NCBI GenBank assembly: GCA_050251615.1
Contig: JBFWMM010000023.1
Coordinates: forward strand, 1 to 42,563
Reading direction: 5' to 3'
DNA: 42,563 nucleotides
Source of the DNA: Sedimentisphaera sp050251615
Lineage (GTDB): Bacteria; Planctomycetota; Phycisphaerae; Sedimentisphaerales; Sedimentisphaeraceae
In this document: one piece after another, positions 8,431 to 16,338 of the stretch
Position numbering within the stretch: the stretch's first letter is position 1
Layout of the letters: every line of letters starts with the position of its first letter
Position numbers and translations under genes: made by a program
The notes under the pieces: model-generated
Seen by the model: only the letters and a program-made list of their open reading frames with translations
Databases searched by the model: none
What the model was told of the DNA's origin: nothing

Positions 8431-8669
8431 CTACCACATCGTAAAGGTTATGCGAAAATATAGGTGAAGTAAAGCATTTTGTGCATTATCGAAGGCCGTA
8501 TAACCCTAAAATTACAATAATGTAGTTTTTGGCGTCTTGGGCTGTTGAGGCTCGAGGCGCAATGTAAAAGGTACTGCGATAATATGCGCCCTTGCACGCT
8601 TAGAGCCGATTGTTTAATGCAGACAGCTTACAGGTTGACGGCTCCGGCTTTTCGGAAATAATAGGGCGC

Positions 8670-10454
8670 ATGAAGAAAAAATGCGAATCACTCGACCATA
8701 AAACCCTCGCCGCATTGCTCGGCGAGGTACGGATGCCTGGCAGGTATATCGGCGGCGAAGTAAACTCGGGCGGCAAGGAGCCGCGTGAGGAGCTTGTCAA
8801 ATTCGGTATGTGCTTTCCCGATGTGTATGAAATCGCCATGAGCAACACGGCCGTAAGCATTCTGCAAGACATGGTGAACAAGTTGCCATGGGGAATGAGT
8901 GAGCGTATTTTCACGCCCTGGACGGATGCTATTACTGTTATGAAGGAGAAGGGCATTGCGCTTTTCAGCCTTGAATCGAAGTTGCCGGCGGCTTGCTTTG
9001 ATATGCTCGGCTTCTCAATTACAACCGAGCTTTGCCATACAAACATCCTGGCCATGCTTGACCTTGCCGGCCTTGAGCTTCGTAGCCGAGACCGCAGCAA
9101 TGAAGATGCGATAATCCTCGGCGGTGGCCAGATAGCGAACAGCTGCGAGCCGCTGGCGGAGTTCTTCGACATCTTCCTCCTCGGTGACGGCGAAGACGCT
9201 CTATGCGCTCTGCTTGAGCTGTACCGCGAGCACAAATCACGCGCGGAGTACGACAAAGACGCATTCCTTCTCGAAGCTGCTCAGCGATTCGAATGGGCGT
9301 ATGTGCCGAAGTTTTACGAGATACGCGGCAATGAGCTTCATCCACTGATAGAGGGCCTGCGCATGCGCTTTGAGAATGCCGTTGTGAAGGATTTCGAGAA
9401 CGCTTATCTGCCGGAGAAGCCGATTGTACCGTTTGTGGAGGCTGTGCATGAGCGCGTATCTATTGAGATTATGCGCGGCTGCCCGGGGAGGTGCAGATTC
9501 TGCCAGGCATCGTTTACAAAACGGCCGCTGCGGTTCAGGAGCGTGGAGACGATTGTGCAGGCCGCCATCAAAAACTACGAGGCCACAGGCTTCGATACCG
9601 TGAGCCTTCTGAGCCTCTCTACGGCGGATTATCCGTGGCTTGAGGAGCTTGTAGAGCGGCTCAACGAATACTTCGTGCCGAGGAAAGTCGGCATATCGCT
9701 GCCGAGTCTGCGCGTGGACAAGCAGCTTGAGCTTGTGCCGAAGCTCGCAACGAGTGTACGCAAGAGCGGGCTTACGATAGCCGTTGAGGCGGCCAGCGAA
9801 AACCTGCGCAGGATGATAAACAAGAAGGTAACCAACGAGTTGCTGTTCAAGGCGGTTCGCAGCGCGTATGAAGTGGGGTACAGGCGGGTGAAGCTGTACT
9901 TTATGGTCGGCTTCCCGAACGAAACAGAGGATGACATCCGCGCCATAGCGGATCTCTCGGCGGAAGTTTCGGCAATCGGGCGCGAGGTAACAGGGCGCGC
10001 CGGAGACGTGAGCGCGGCAATCAGCTGGCTCATTCCGAAGCCGCATACGCCGTTCCAGTGGTTCGGGCAGAAAGATGCGGCATACTTCGACCGCGCGACA
10101 GAAATTATACTCGAACGCAAGCGTGAGCTGAGGCTCGGTAAGAAAGTTATGTTCAAATTCCACGACCGCCAACGCAGCGTGCTGGAAGCAGTTCTGGCAA
10201 GAGGCGGCCGCGAGCTGTGCGATGTGGTGGAGGATGCTTACCGCGCAGGCGCGATATTCGACCTCTGGGACGAGCATTTCAACTTCGAGCTGTGGGAGAA
10301 GTGCTTCGAGCAGCGAGGCATAGACTACCGCGAGATAGCCGAGCGCGAGTTTGCGCCGGATGAGCCGTTGCCCTGGAACCATCTCGGCGGCCCCCCGCAG
10401 GAGTATCTCGAAAGGCACCGCGATAAAGCACAACAGATAATAGAAGAGGTTTGA
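8670..10454 (+). CDS. B12-binding domain radical SAM protein (TIGR03960 type)
   Basis: The protein has a cobalamin-binding Rossmann domain at the N terminus (KFGMCFPDVYEIAMSN, IALFSLESKLPA, GFSITTELCHTNILAMLDLA, IILGGG, LGDGEDAL) followed by a radical SAM barrel with the cluster motif in RGCPGRCRFCQAS (CX3CX2C). This arrangement and RYIGGE near the N terminus match the TIGR03960 family, whose reaction is not known; many relatives lie near ribonuclease G and ribosomal protein genes, which is not so here. An ATG at 8610 is also in frame, but the extra 20 residues do not look like the family and lack a ribosome binding site, so ATG 8670 (594 residues) is preferred. A glycosyltransferase starts 4 nt after its stop. 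Confidence 0.87.
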   Translation: MKKKCESLDHKTLAALLGEVRMPGRYIGGEVNSGGKEPREELVKFGMCFPDVYEIAMSNTAVSILQDMVNKLPWGMSERIFTPWTDAITVMKEKGIALFSLESKLPAACFDMLGFSITTELCHTNILAMLDLAGLELRSRDRSNEDAIILGGGQIANSCEPLAEFFDIFLLGDGEDALCALLELYREHKSRAEYDKDAFLLEAAQRFEWAYVPKFYEIRGNELHPLIEGLRMRFENAVVKDFENAYLPEKPIVPFVEAVHERVSIEIMRGCPGRCRFCQASFTKRPLRFRSVETIVQAAIKNYEATGFDTVSLLSLSTADYPWLEELVERLNEYFVPRKVGISLPSLRVDKQLELVPKLATSVRKSGLTIAVEAASENLRRMINKKVTNELLFKAVRSAYEVGYRRVKLYFMVGFPNETEDDIRAIADLSAEVSAIGREVTGRAGDVSAAISWLIPKPHTPFQWFGQKDAAYFDRATEIILERKRELRLGKKVMFKFHDRQRSVLEAVLARGGRELCDVVEDAYRAGAIFDLWDEHFNFELWEKCFEQRGIDYREIAEREFAPDEPLPWNHLGGPPQEYLERHRDKAQQIIEEV

Positions 10455-10458
10455 TGAA

Positions 10459-11421
10459 ATGGTACGGCTGACGGTTGTTTCTCCTATGTACAATGAGGAA
10501 GCTGTTATTGAAAAGAGCGTGCGAGGACTGCTCGAAGCGCTCGAAGAGTTCGATTTCAGCTGGGAGCTTATATTAGTAAACGACGGCTCCACTGATGGCA
10601 CCGAAGCGATTATAAAGCGCCTTGCCGAGGTTGACGAGCGCGTGAAGGTGGTTTCGTATGCGAGGAACCGCGGGCGCGGGTATGCGCTGCGCAAAGGCTT
10701 CGAGGCCGCCGCCGGTGAGTACGTGATCACGACCGAATCCGACCTCACCTGGGGTAAGGACATCCTGCGCAGGCTCTATGATGCGCTTGTGGAAACGCAT
10801 GCAGATATTGTGATCGCCTCGCCATACGCCAAGGGCGGCAAGCTGGAGAACGTACCCGCGAGGCGGGCGATGCTTAGCCATCTGGGCAACGTAATCCTGC
10901 GGCGGACGGTGCCGGTGAAAATCACGATGCTCAGCGGAATGACTCGCGGCTATCGCGGCGATGTGATCCGGAACCTGCCACTCGAAGAAGACCGCAAGGA
11001 GATTCATCTGGAAATCGTGAGCAAGTGCGTTATGCTGGGCTGCGATTTTGCGGAGGTGCCGGCGGTGCTCAAATGGGAGAAGCCTGAGGAAGGCAAAACA
11101 AAGCGCAAATCGAAATTCAAGGCGGGCAAGCTCATCAAGACGCACCTTCTGTTCAGTGTGTTCGAGGCTCCGATAATGCTGTTCGGCTCGCTCGGGGCGC
11201 TGCTACTTGCCGCGGGGACTGTCTGTGGGCTTGAGCTGGCTGTGGAATACTTCATCCTGAACCGAGTCATCGGCGACAGAACCGCCTTTATCCTCACAAC
11301 GATATTCATGCTCGGCAGCGGGTTCGGAATGTTTCTGTTCTGCTTCTTCGCGTATCAGATAAAGGCGCTGCGCCGTGAGATGTTCAGGCTCCAATTCGAG
11401 ATGCGCCAGAGGGGCAAATGA
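10459..11421 (+). CDS. Family 2 glycosyltransferase, polyprenyl-phosphate type, with C-terminal membrane helices
   Basis: The 320-residue protein has the GT2 GT-A core: VVSPMYNEEAVIEKSV, LVNDGSTDGTE, YARNRGRGYALRKGF and a nucleotide-sugar metal site in TTESDLTWG (where many relatives have DADLQ). Residues about 240-310 form two hydrophobic helices, so it is membrane anchored, as in dolichol-phosphate mannosyltransferase and undecaprenyl-phosphate sugar transferases. The likely reaction is sugar transfer from NDP-sugar to a polyprenyl phosphate or glycolipid; donor and acceptor are unknown. It lies 4 nt after the radical SAM gene and overlaps the flippase-like gene by 4 nt (ATGA), which supports a joint role in envelope glycolipid synthesis. 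Confidence 0.85.
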   Translation: MVRLTVVSPMYNEEAVIEKSVRGLLEALEEFDFSWELILVNDGSTDGTEAIIKRLAEVDERVKVVSYARNRGRGYALRKGFEAAAGEYVITTESDLTWGKDILRRLYDALVETHADIVIASPYAKGGKLENVPARRAMLSHLGNVILRRTVPVKITMLSGMTRGYRGDVIRNLPLEEDRKEIHLEIVSKCVMLGCDFAEVPAVLKWEKPEEGKTKRKSKFKAGKLIKTHLLFSVFEAPIMLFGSLGALLLAAGTVCGLELAVEYFILNRVIGDRTAFILTTIFMLGSGFGMFLFCFFAYQIKALRREMFRLQFEMRQRGK

Positions 11422-12446
11422 AACGCCTGGCAAAGGGGTTGCTGAGAAACTTCGTCGATGAAGATAAGAATTCGCATTGCTCGCGCAATTGCGCTGTTTC
11501 GCGCGACACTGCGGCCACAGCGAAGGCTCGCAGGCGCTCAGTAAAGCTGGCGTTGCAGATTCTGCTCTCGGCCGCGCTTGTGGCCTGGCTTTTTTTACGG
11601 GTGGATAAGTCTGCCTTGCTCGCGGCAATGCGCGGGATAGACGCAAAGATCTTGAGCCTTTGCGCCGCTTTGCTAATCCCGAACTTTCTCCTGCGTGCGC
11701 TTCGCTGGAAGCTCCTTTTCGACTCACCCGCCGGCAAGATCCCGCTCACAGGCTCGCTTAAGCTGCTCTTTGCAGGGCTCGGGCTGAACCTCTTTCTACC
11801 CGCCGGCAGCGGGGACGTGCTCAAGGCGTACCTCGGATATCGCTGGACGGGCGTAAAAGAGCGCATGCTGAGCGTCAGCCTTGCCGACAAGCTCATAGCG
11901 CTTGCGAGCGTGAGCCTGCTGGGCCTCTTTGCCTGCGCGGGCGGCGGCGATAAGCGCCTTGCGGCGGCCTCCATCCTCGCGGCTTTGCCGCTTGTGGTGA
12001 TGTTTGCGCTCGCTCGCCTTGGCTCAGTTCCGCGCTTCATAGAGAAGCGCCTTGAAAACCGCTTCGACCTCGCCATCTTCAGCGAACATATCCGCTCACA
12101 CAAGAATCTACTGCTGCTGGCCGCTGGGTTGTCGGTCTGCGGGTGGCTCGTTACATACTTTCAGCTGTTTCTCTGCTTTCGCATGGCCGATGCGGACGTG
12201 CGGCTTGTGAGCGTGTTGGCGGCGGCGCCCCTTCTTACTATAGCGCGCCTCTTTCCGTTCGCGCTGAACGGTCTGGGGACAGACGAAACCGTCATCGCGT
12301 TCCTGTTCGGCTCAGCCGGCGCCACAAACGAACAGGCACTCATCGCAGCGCTGCTATACCGCCTTATCCTGATAATCATACCGGGGCTTGCGGGCCTCTG
12401 CGTTATAAACCTCACAAAAAGAATCCGATCGGAGGCAAGCGAATGA
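11418..12446 (+). CDS. Flippase-like integral membrane protein (LPG synthase TM / YbhN family)
   Basis: The 342-residue protein has about eight hydrophobic helices and the family landmarks FLLRALRWKLLF, GLGLNLFLPAGSGDVLKAY and FPFALNGLGTDE. The family (also called UPF0104 or the lysylphosphatidylglycerol synthase transmembrane region) often sits beside glycosyltransferases and is thought to move or use lipid-linked substrates. There is no C-terminal aminoacyl-phosphatidylglycerol synthase domain here. Residues about 14-36 are unusual: they are polar, precede the first helix, and are encoded by a stretch that includes a copy of a dispersed genomic repeat (11479-11501). Translation is coupled to both neighbours by ATGA overlaps. 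Confidence 0.85.
   Translation: MKRLAKGLLRNFVDEDKNSHCSRNCAVSRDTAATAKARRRSVKLALQILLSAALVAWLFLRVDKSALLAAMRGIDAKILSLCAALLIPNFLLRALRWKLLFDSPAGKIPLTGSLKLLFAGLGLNLFLPAGSGDVLKAYLGYRWTGVKERMLSVSLADKLIALASVSLLGLFACAGGGDKRLAAASILAALPLVVMFALARLGSVPRFIEKRLENRFDLAIFSEHIRSHKNLLLLAAGLSVCGWLVTYFQLFLCFRMADADVRLVSVLAAAPLLTIARLFPFALNGLGTDETVIAFLFGSAGATNEQALIAALLYRLILIIIPGLAGLCVINLTKRIRSEASE
11479..11501 (+). repeat. Dispersed short palindromic repeat, copy inside a gene
   Basis: GCTCGCGCAATTGCGCTGTT and the next three bases match the elements at 1-22 and 37924-37946 at nearly every position. Here the repeat lies in the coding sequence of the flippase-like protein. The core GCGCAATTGCGC is a perfect palindrome. 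Confidence 0.5.
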
Positions 12447-12946
12447 CAATCCTCAAAAAAGCGAAATTTTTCATTTATCGCCGTCTGCGCTCGCTGCGTT
12501 GCAGGCAAGTGCTTAAGGTGTTGCGCAAGGACGCACGCACCATCCTCGACATAGGCTGCCAGGAAGACTACTTCAAGGCGATGCTCGGCGGCTCCTACGA
12601 CTATACCGGTGCGGATTTCGCCCCGCTCACCGGCGGCATTGACAAGCAGGACGTGCAAGCGCTCACTTACGCCGACGACAGCTTTGATATTGTGCTGTGC
12701 CAGCAGGTGCTGGAGCATGTGAGCGATCCGGTGCGGGCGATGGGCGAGCTCCGGCGGGTTGCGAAACAGCAGCTCGTTATCACCGTGCCCAATGAGCCGC
12801 AGTTCACGAACGCAAGGCTCGGCCGATGGGAGAAAGAACATCTCTGGGCGATTAAGCCCGCCGCATTCGAGGCAAAGCTCGGCAAACCGGACATCTGCCG
12901 CAATATCGTTTGGGGCAGATATACGATGCTTGTGTGGGAGTTTTAG
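12443..12946 (+). CDS. Class I SAM-dependent methyltransferase
   Basis: The 167-residue protein has the SAM-binding motif TILDIGCQED near residue 35, an acidic loop (YTGADF) and the post-motif region SFDIVLCQQVLEHVSDP typical of Methyltransf_11 proteins. It is short for the family, and its substrate cannot be read from the sequence. The frame is open much further upstream, but that part is antisense-like shadow of the flippase gene; the true start is ATG 12443, with GGAGG 7-11 nt before it and a 4-nt overlap with the upstream stop. Its place at the end of the glycosyltransferase/flippase operon suggests it acts on a sugar or lipid intermediate. Confidence 0.8.
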   Translation: MTILKKAKFFIYRRLRSLRCRQVLKVLRKDARTILDIGCQEDYFKAMLGGSYDYTGADFAPLTGGIDKQDVQALTYADDSFDIVLCQQVLEHVSDPVRAMGELRRVAKQQLVITVPNEPQFTNARLGRWEKEHLWAIKPAAFEAKLGKPDICRNIVWGRYTMLVWEF

Positions 12947-12950
12947 GTTT

Positions 12951-12975
12951 TAAGTTATATGTGATAAGTTGTAAG
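12951..12975 (+). repeat. AT-rich TAAGTTATA/TTGTAAG repeat between convergent genes
   Basis: TAAGTTATATGTGATAAG followed by TTGTAAG is related to the 14-bp tandem repeat at 14086-14162 and to 21724-21741. It lies in the 74-nt gap between two convergent genes. No clear terminator hairpin is visible in that gap. Confidence 0.45.
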
Positions 12976-13020
12976 TGCCCGTCCGAGCCGCTATGGGGAA
13001 AGCAATATGCCGCGGGGATA

Positions 13021-14025
13021 TTAGTCTGAGGCGTTTTCGCGGATGCTGTCGAGGATTTTATATGCGCATTCAAGGGCTGCGAGGCCTTCGGCCGCCGTAA
13101 CCTCGGGGCGCGGCCTGATTCCGGCAACAGCTTCAAGGAACGCCTCCTGCTCCACCTTCAACGGCTCTTTGTCTTCCACCTGAAGCGGCTCGATATTGAG
13201 AAGCTCCGGCCAGTTCACTTCGCCGAAATCGAATCCAGGCTCCAGCTGCTTTTCTCTTATCCACTCCACTACATCCACATTCGGCGCCGTCTGGATAACG
13301 ATGCCTTCTTTGCGGAAGAAGTCGAGGCTGAGGTATGCCTGATTGCTGAATACGCGGATCTTGCGCTCTGTTTTGAGGGCGAGGCGCGAGGCGGTAACGT
13401 TGGCGATGCAACCGTTCTCGAATGTGATTCGGGCGTTGCAGATGTCTTCGTTCTTCGCGATCACCTCCACTCCCGTCGCATCGACCTTCTTCACGGGGCT
13501 TCCTGCGAGCGAGAGGATTATGTCGATGTCGTGTATCATCACATCCAGCACGACGCCGATATCCGTTGAACGGAACGGGTACGGGCTGACCCTGTTCACT
13601 TCTATGAACCGCGGGGTAATCTCGAGGCGCTTCATCGCCTGCACTACCGGATTGCAGCGTTCGCTGTGCCCCACGGCCACAACAACGCCGTATTTCTCGG
13701 CCAGTTGCACAATTTCTTTGCCCTGTTCCACCGTCGCTGCGAGGGGCTTTTCGATAAGAACGCTGATGCCGTTCTCGATGAGCGTCTTTGCTATCTCAAG
13801 GTGGTATATTGTGGGTGCGGAAATCGTTACCGCGTCAACCTTGCCGATAAGCTCATCGGGCGAGGAAAACGCCTGCACTCCATGCTTTTGCGCAAGAGCG
13901 GCGGCCCTGGCGCCGTCCACATCACACACGCCGACAAACTCGCTGTTTTCAAGCTCGCTGTAAACTCGGCTGTGGAAGCCGCCCATTTTTCCCGCGCCGA
14001 CTACGGCGGTTCTTATTTTTGTCAT
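13021..14025 (-). CDS. Gfo/Idh/MocA-family NAD(P)-dependent oxidoreductase
   Basis: The 334-residue protein begins with the Rossmann nucleotide site VVGAGKMGGFHSRVY, followed by FVGVCDVD, and has the family EKPLA motif near residue 95, where the Lys is catalytic. The C-terminal alpha/beta domain includes HDIDIILSLAG. The family oxidises or reduces sugar rings and related substrates. Its place downstream of lpxA in the same direction suggests UDP-GlcNAc or a lipid A sugar as substrate; GnnA, which oxidises UDP-GlcNAc at C3 for amide-linked lipid A, belongs to this family and is encoded near lpxA in Acidithiobacillus. No GnnB-type aminotransferase is next to it, so the substrate stays inference. 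Confidence 0.88.
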   Translation of the reverse strand: MTKIRTAVVGAGKMGGFHSRVYSELENSEFVGVCDVDGARAAALAQKHGVQAFSSPDELIGKVDAVTISAPTIYHLEIAKTLIENGISVLIEKPLAATVEQGKEIVQLAEKYGVVVAVGHSERCNPVVQAMKRLEITPRFIEVNRVSPYPFRSTDIGVVLDVMIHDIDIILSLAGSPVKKVDATGVEVIAKNEDICNARITFENGCIANVTASRLALKTERKIRVFSNQAYLSLDFFRKEGIVIQTAPNVDVVEWIREKQLEPGFDFGEVNWPELLNIEPLQVEDKEPLKVEQEAFLEAVAGIRPRPEVTAAEGLAALECAYKILDSIRENASD

Positions 14026-14085
14026 AACAAAACTTCCTGTTGCCTTCCTTTTAGCTCACGAAAGACACGAAAAGCACTAAAAAGG

Positions 14086-14162
14086 TTGTAAGTTTTATGT
14101 TGTAAGTTTTATGTTGTAAGTTTTATGTTGTAAGTTTTATGTTGTAAGTTTTATGTTGTAAG
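14086..14162 (+). repeat. Tandem repeat, 14-bp unit TTGTAAGTTTTATG, five and a half copies
   Basis: Five perfect copies of TTGTAAGTTTTATG run from 14086 to 14155, followed by half a copy (TTGTAAG) and then CTATAAGCC. The array lies between lpxA and the oxidoreductase gene, inside what would otherwise be one operon. Just before it, 14056-14078 has a CACGAAAGACACGAAAAGCA stretch. There are no spacers, so it is not a CRISPR array. Confidence 0.95.
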
Positions 14163-14199
14163 CTATAAGCCAAGGTTTCGCGGCCTTATGCCTTCCCTG

Positions 14200-15012
14200 T
14201 CAATGCCCTCTGAGCGATTCGAGGTATCTGCCGAAGCGGTGCTTGTTTGAGCGGTCGAGGAATTCGACAATCTCCCTGCTGACGGGGTCGAGCGTTTCAT
14301 CGGCGAGCATCTCGCGCACCTTTTCGAGAACGGGTCCGTCATCGCGATAGACCTTCTTGAACGTATCCATCACGGCCTTCTGCTGTTCGGGGGCGAGGCC
14401 GGCTCTGTCCATGCCGCGCTTGTTCACCATGCGCACGGTGCATGGGTAGTGGCCGTTGGCCGTCATAAAGGGCGGGATGTCGTGGTTGATGCCCGTGAGG
14501 CCGGTCGCGTAAGACCATTTGCCCATAGTGCAGAACTGATGCACCGTAACCATGCCACTGAACCAGACGCCGCGTTCTATTTTGCAGTGGCCTGAGATCT
14601 GGGAATAGTTGCTCATAACGATGTCGTCGTCGAAGATGCAGTCGTGGCCGATATGCACCCCGACCATGATGAAGTTGCCGTTGCCGATGCGGGTTTCGGC
14701 GCCTTCAAACATACCCGGGTGGATTGTTACGTTCTCACGGATTGTGTTGCCGTTACCGATGATCAGCCTGCCGTATTTGTAGTCATCGCCTTTGCCGAAG
14801 ATCTGCGGGCCGCAGCCGATAACTGCATGCGGATAAATGCGATTGTTTTCTCCCATCACGACATCTTTTTCAATCGTAACATTGGCGGCAAGCCTTGTGC
14901 CTGCGCCTATAACGGCTCTGCTGCCCACATAGCAACCCGGACCGACAACAACACCCTCTCCGATTGCAGCATCCTTTTCTACTACTGCGGTCGGATGAAT
15001 AAAGTTAGACAT
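14200..15012 (-). CDS. lpxA: Acyl-[ACP]--UDP-N-acetylglucosamine O-acyltransferase
   Basis: LpxA makes the first committed lipid A precursor by moving a 3-hydroxyacyl chain from ACP to UDP-GlcNAc in the cytoplasm. The 270-residue protein starts with IHPTAVVEKDAAIGEGV and continues with left-handed beta-helix hexapeptide repeats; the catalytic His lies in HIGHDCIFDDD. The C-terminal helical part (GLAPEQQKAVMDTFKKVYRD) is typical. The 18-nt gap to lpxC/fabZ and shared direction place it in the lipid A operon. Confidence 0.94.
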   Translation of the reverse strand: MSNFIHPTAVVEKDAAIGEGVVVGPGCYVGSRAVIGAGTRLAANVTIEKDVVMGENNRIYPHAVIGCGPQIFGKGDDYKYGRLIIGNGNTIRENVTIHPGMFEGAETRIGNGNFIMVGVHIGHDCIFDDDIVMSNYSQISGHCKIERGVWFSGMVTVHQFCTMGKWSYATGLTGINHDIPPFMTANGHYPCTVRMVNKRGMDRAGLAPEQQKAVMDTFKKVYRDDGPVLEKVREMLADETLDPVSREIVEFLDRSNKHRFGRYLESLRGH

Positions 15013-15030
15013 ATACTACGGTTCCTTTTA

Positions 15031-16338
15031 TCAAACGTCATCATCGATCAGCATAAATTTGAGCGTGGCCTCGGCGGCAAGTTCACCGTCAACTTTGGCC
15101 ATGCACTTACACTGAGCGCTTCTTCTGCGTACCTTATCCGCCTCTGAGAAGAGAATAAGCTGATCGCCCGGAACAACCGAGCGCCTTATTTTTACATCAT
15201 TCATAGTTGTAAGCACTGCCAGCTTACCGGTATTTTCGAGCTTCTGCGCGAACAGCAGCCCCGAGACCTGCGCCATCGCTTCAACAATCAGCACGCCCGG
15301 CATAATCGGGTTTGTGGGGAAGTGCCCCTGAAAGAACAGCTCGTTGAACGTAACGTTCTTCACTCCGACAATGCTGGTGTCGTTTACGATCTCTATGATC
15401 TTGTCAACGAGCAGGAACGGGTATCTGTGCGGGAGTATCCGCTGTATTTTGCGGATGTCGAGCAGGGCATCGTTGCCGCGCTTCTTCTTGCGCTGTTCTT
15501 TTTCGTTGAGGTCTGTAATCTTGCGGGCGAGCTTCTGGTTCAGGCGATGACCGCTCTTCGAGGCGACAATCTTGCCTTGCAGGCGAACGCCCGTGAGGGC
15601 CAGGTCTCCGATAATATCAAGCACCTTATGCCGCACGCATTCATTCTGCACACGGAATTCGTTGGCGCCGAGGGGACCATTTTTACCTACAACGAGGATT
15701 TCATCAGGGGTGAGGTGTGTGCCTAAGCCCTGCTTACGGAAGTACTCAGCCTCCTCTTCAAGCAGGAAGGTGCGCGCGAAGGCGATTTCCTTCTCGAAGC
15801 TATCCGGATCCAGAGTAACGGAGAAATACTGCCTGCCGATAGCGCCCGTTTCGTTGTAATCGAGCTCAAAGCTCACCTTAAAACTGTCTTCTGTGGATGG
15901 AAGGGCATATATGGACATATCCCCTTCAGTAATGCTGACAGGCTCGGTTATCCTGTAAACAACCGCCTCGCTGTCGAGCTCTTTTATGCCGGCGGCTTTG
16001 AGCAGGTCGTAAAATCCCTTAGCGCTGCCGTCGAGCCCCGGAAGCTCGGGACCTGCAACCTCTATAATGAGGTTGTCTATGCCGAGCGCATACACCGTCG
16101 CGAGGCAGTGTTCGGTGGTGCTGATGGAGACATCGCCCTTACCGAGCGCTGTTCGGCGCTCCTTTTCAGTGAGCGAGCTGATGAGAGCGGGTATTTTTAC
16201 GGGCACGGGGGTATCCGTGCGTACGAACACAATGCCCGTATTTTCCTTCGCCGGGAAAAAACGCACCGACGCTTCGACACCGCCGAAAAGTCCCTTTCCC
16301 GAAACAGCTGTCTCTTGTTTAATCGTTCTCTGCTTCAT
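15031..16338 (-). CDS. lpxC/fabZ: Bifunctional UDP-3-O-acyl-GlcNAc deacetylase / 3-hydroxyacyl-ACP dehydratase (LpxC-FabZ fusion)
   Basis: Residues 1 to about 275 form LpxC, the zinc deacetylase that commits lipid A synthesis: zinc ligands His77 (TTEHCLATV), His237 and Asp241 (RHKVLDIIGDL), catalytic His264 (KSGHRLNQK). After a basic linker (EQRKKKRG) residues about 295-435 form FabZ, the hot-dog dehydratase of fatty acid elongation, with ILPHRYPFLLVD, QGHFP (His339) and the helix with Glu353. The fusion is known from Bacteroidetes, Planctomycetes and others, and links supply of hydroxyacyl-ACP with its use. A TTG at 16359 is in frame, but ATG 16338 (MKQRTI) gives the usual LpxC N terminus; it overlaps the end of lpxD by 20 nt. 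Confidence 0.95.
   Translation of the reverse strand: MKQRTIKQETAVSGKGLFGGVEASVRFFPAKENTGIVFVRTDTPVPVKIPALISSLTEKERRTALGKGDVSISTTEHCLATVYALGIDNLIIEVAGPELPGLDGSAKGFYDLLKAAGIKELDSEAVVYRITEPVSITEGDMSIYALPSTEDSFKVSFELDYNETGAIGRQYFSVTLDPDSFEKEIAFARTFLLEEEAEYFRKQGLGTHLTPDEILVVGKNGPLGANEFRVQNECVRHKVLDIIGDLALTGVRLQGKIVASKSGHRLNQKLARKITDLNEKEQRKKKRGNDALLDIRKIQRILPHRYPFLLVDKIIEIVNDTSIVGVKNVTFNELFFQGHFPTNPIMPGVLIVEAMAQVSGLLFAQKLENTGKLAVLTTMNDVKIRRSVVPGDQLILFSEADKVRRRSAQCKCMAKVDGELAAEATLKFMLIDDDV

Noticed and set aside
9237..10763. Long open frame on the minus strand (508 residues)
   Set aside because: It lies opposite the radical SAM and glycosyltransferase genes, whose frames carry clear motifs; the minus translation shows no family pattern and is a by-product of codon bias.
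12143..12442. N-terminal extension of the methyltransferase
   Set aside because: The open frame overlaps the flippase-like gene out of frame; the ribosome binding site and family N terminus support ATG 12443.
14086..14162. Possible CRISPR array
   Set aside because: The 14-bp units are directly joined without spacers and there are no cas genes, so it is a simple tandem repeat.
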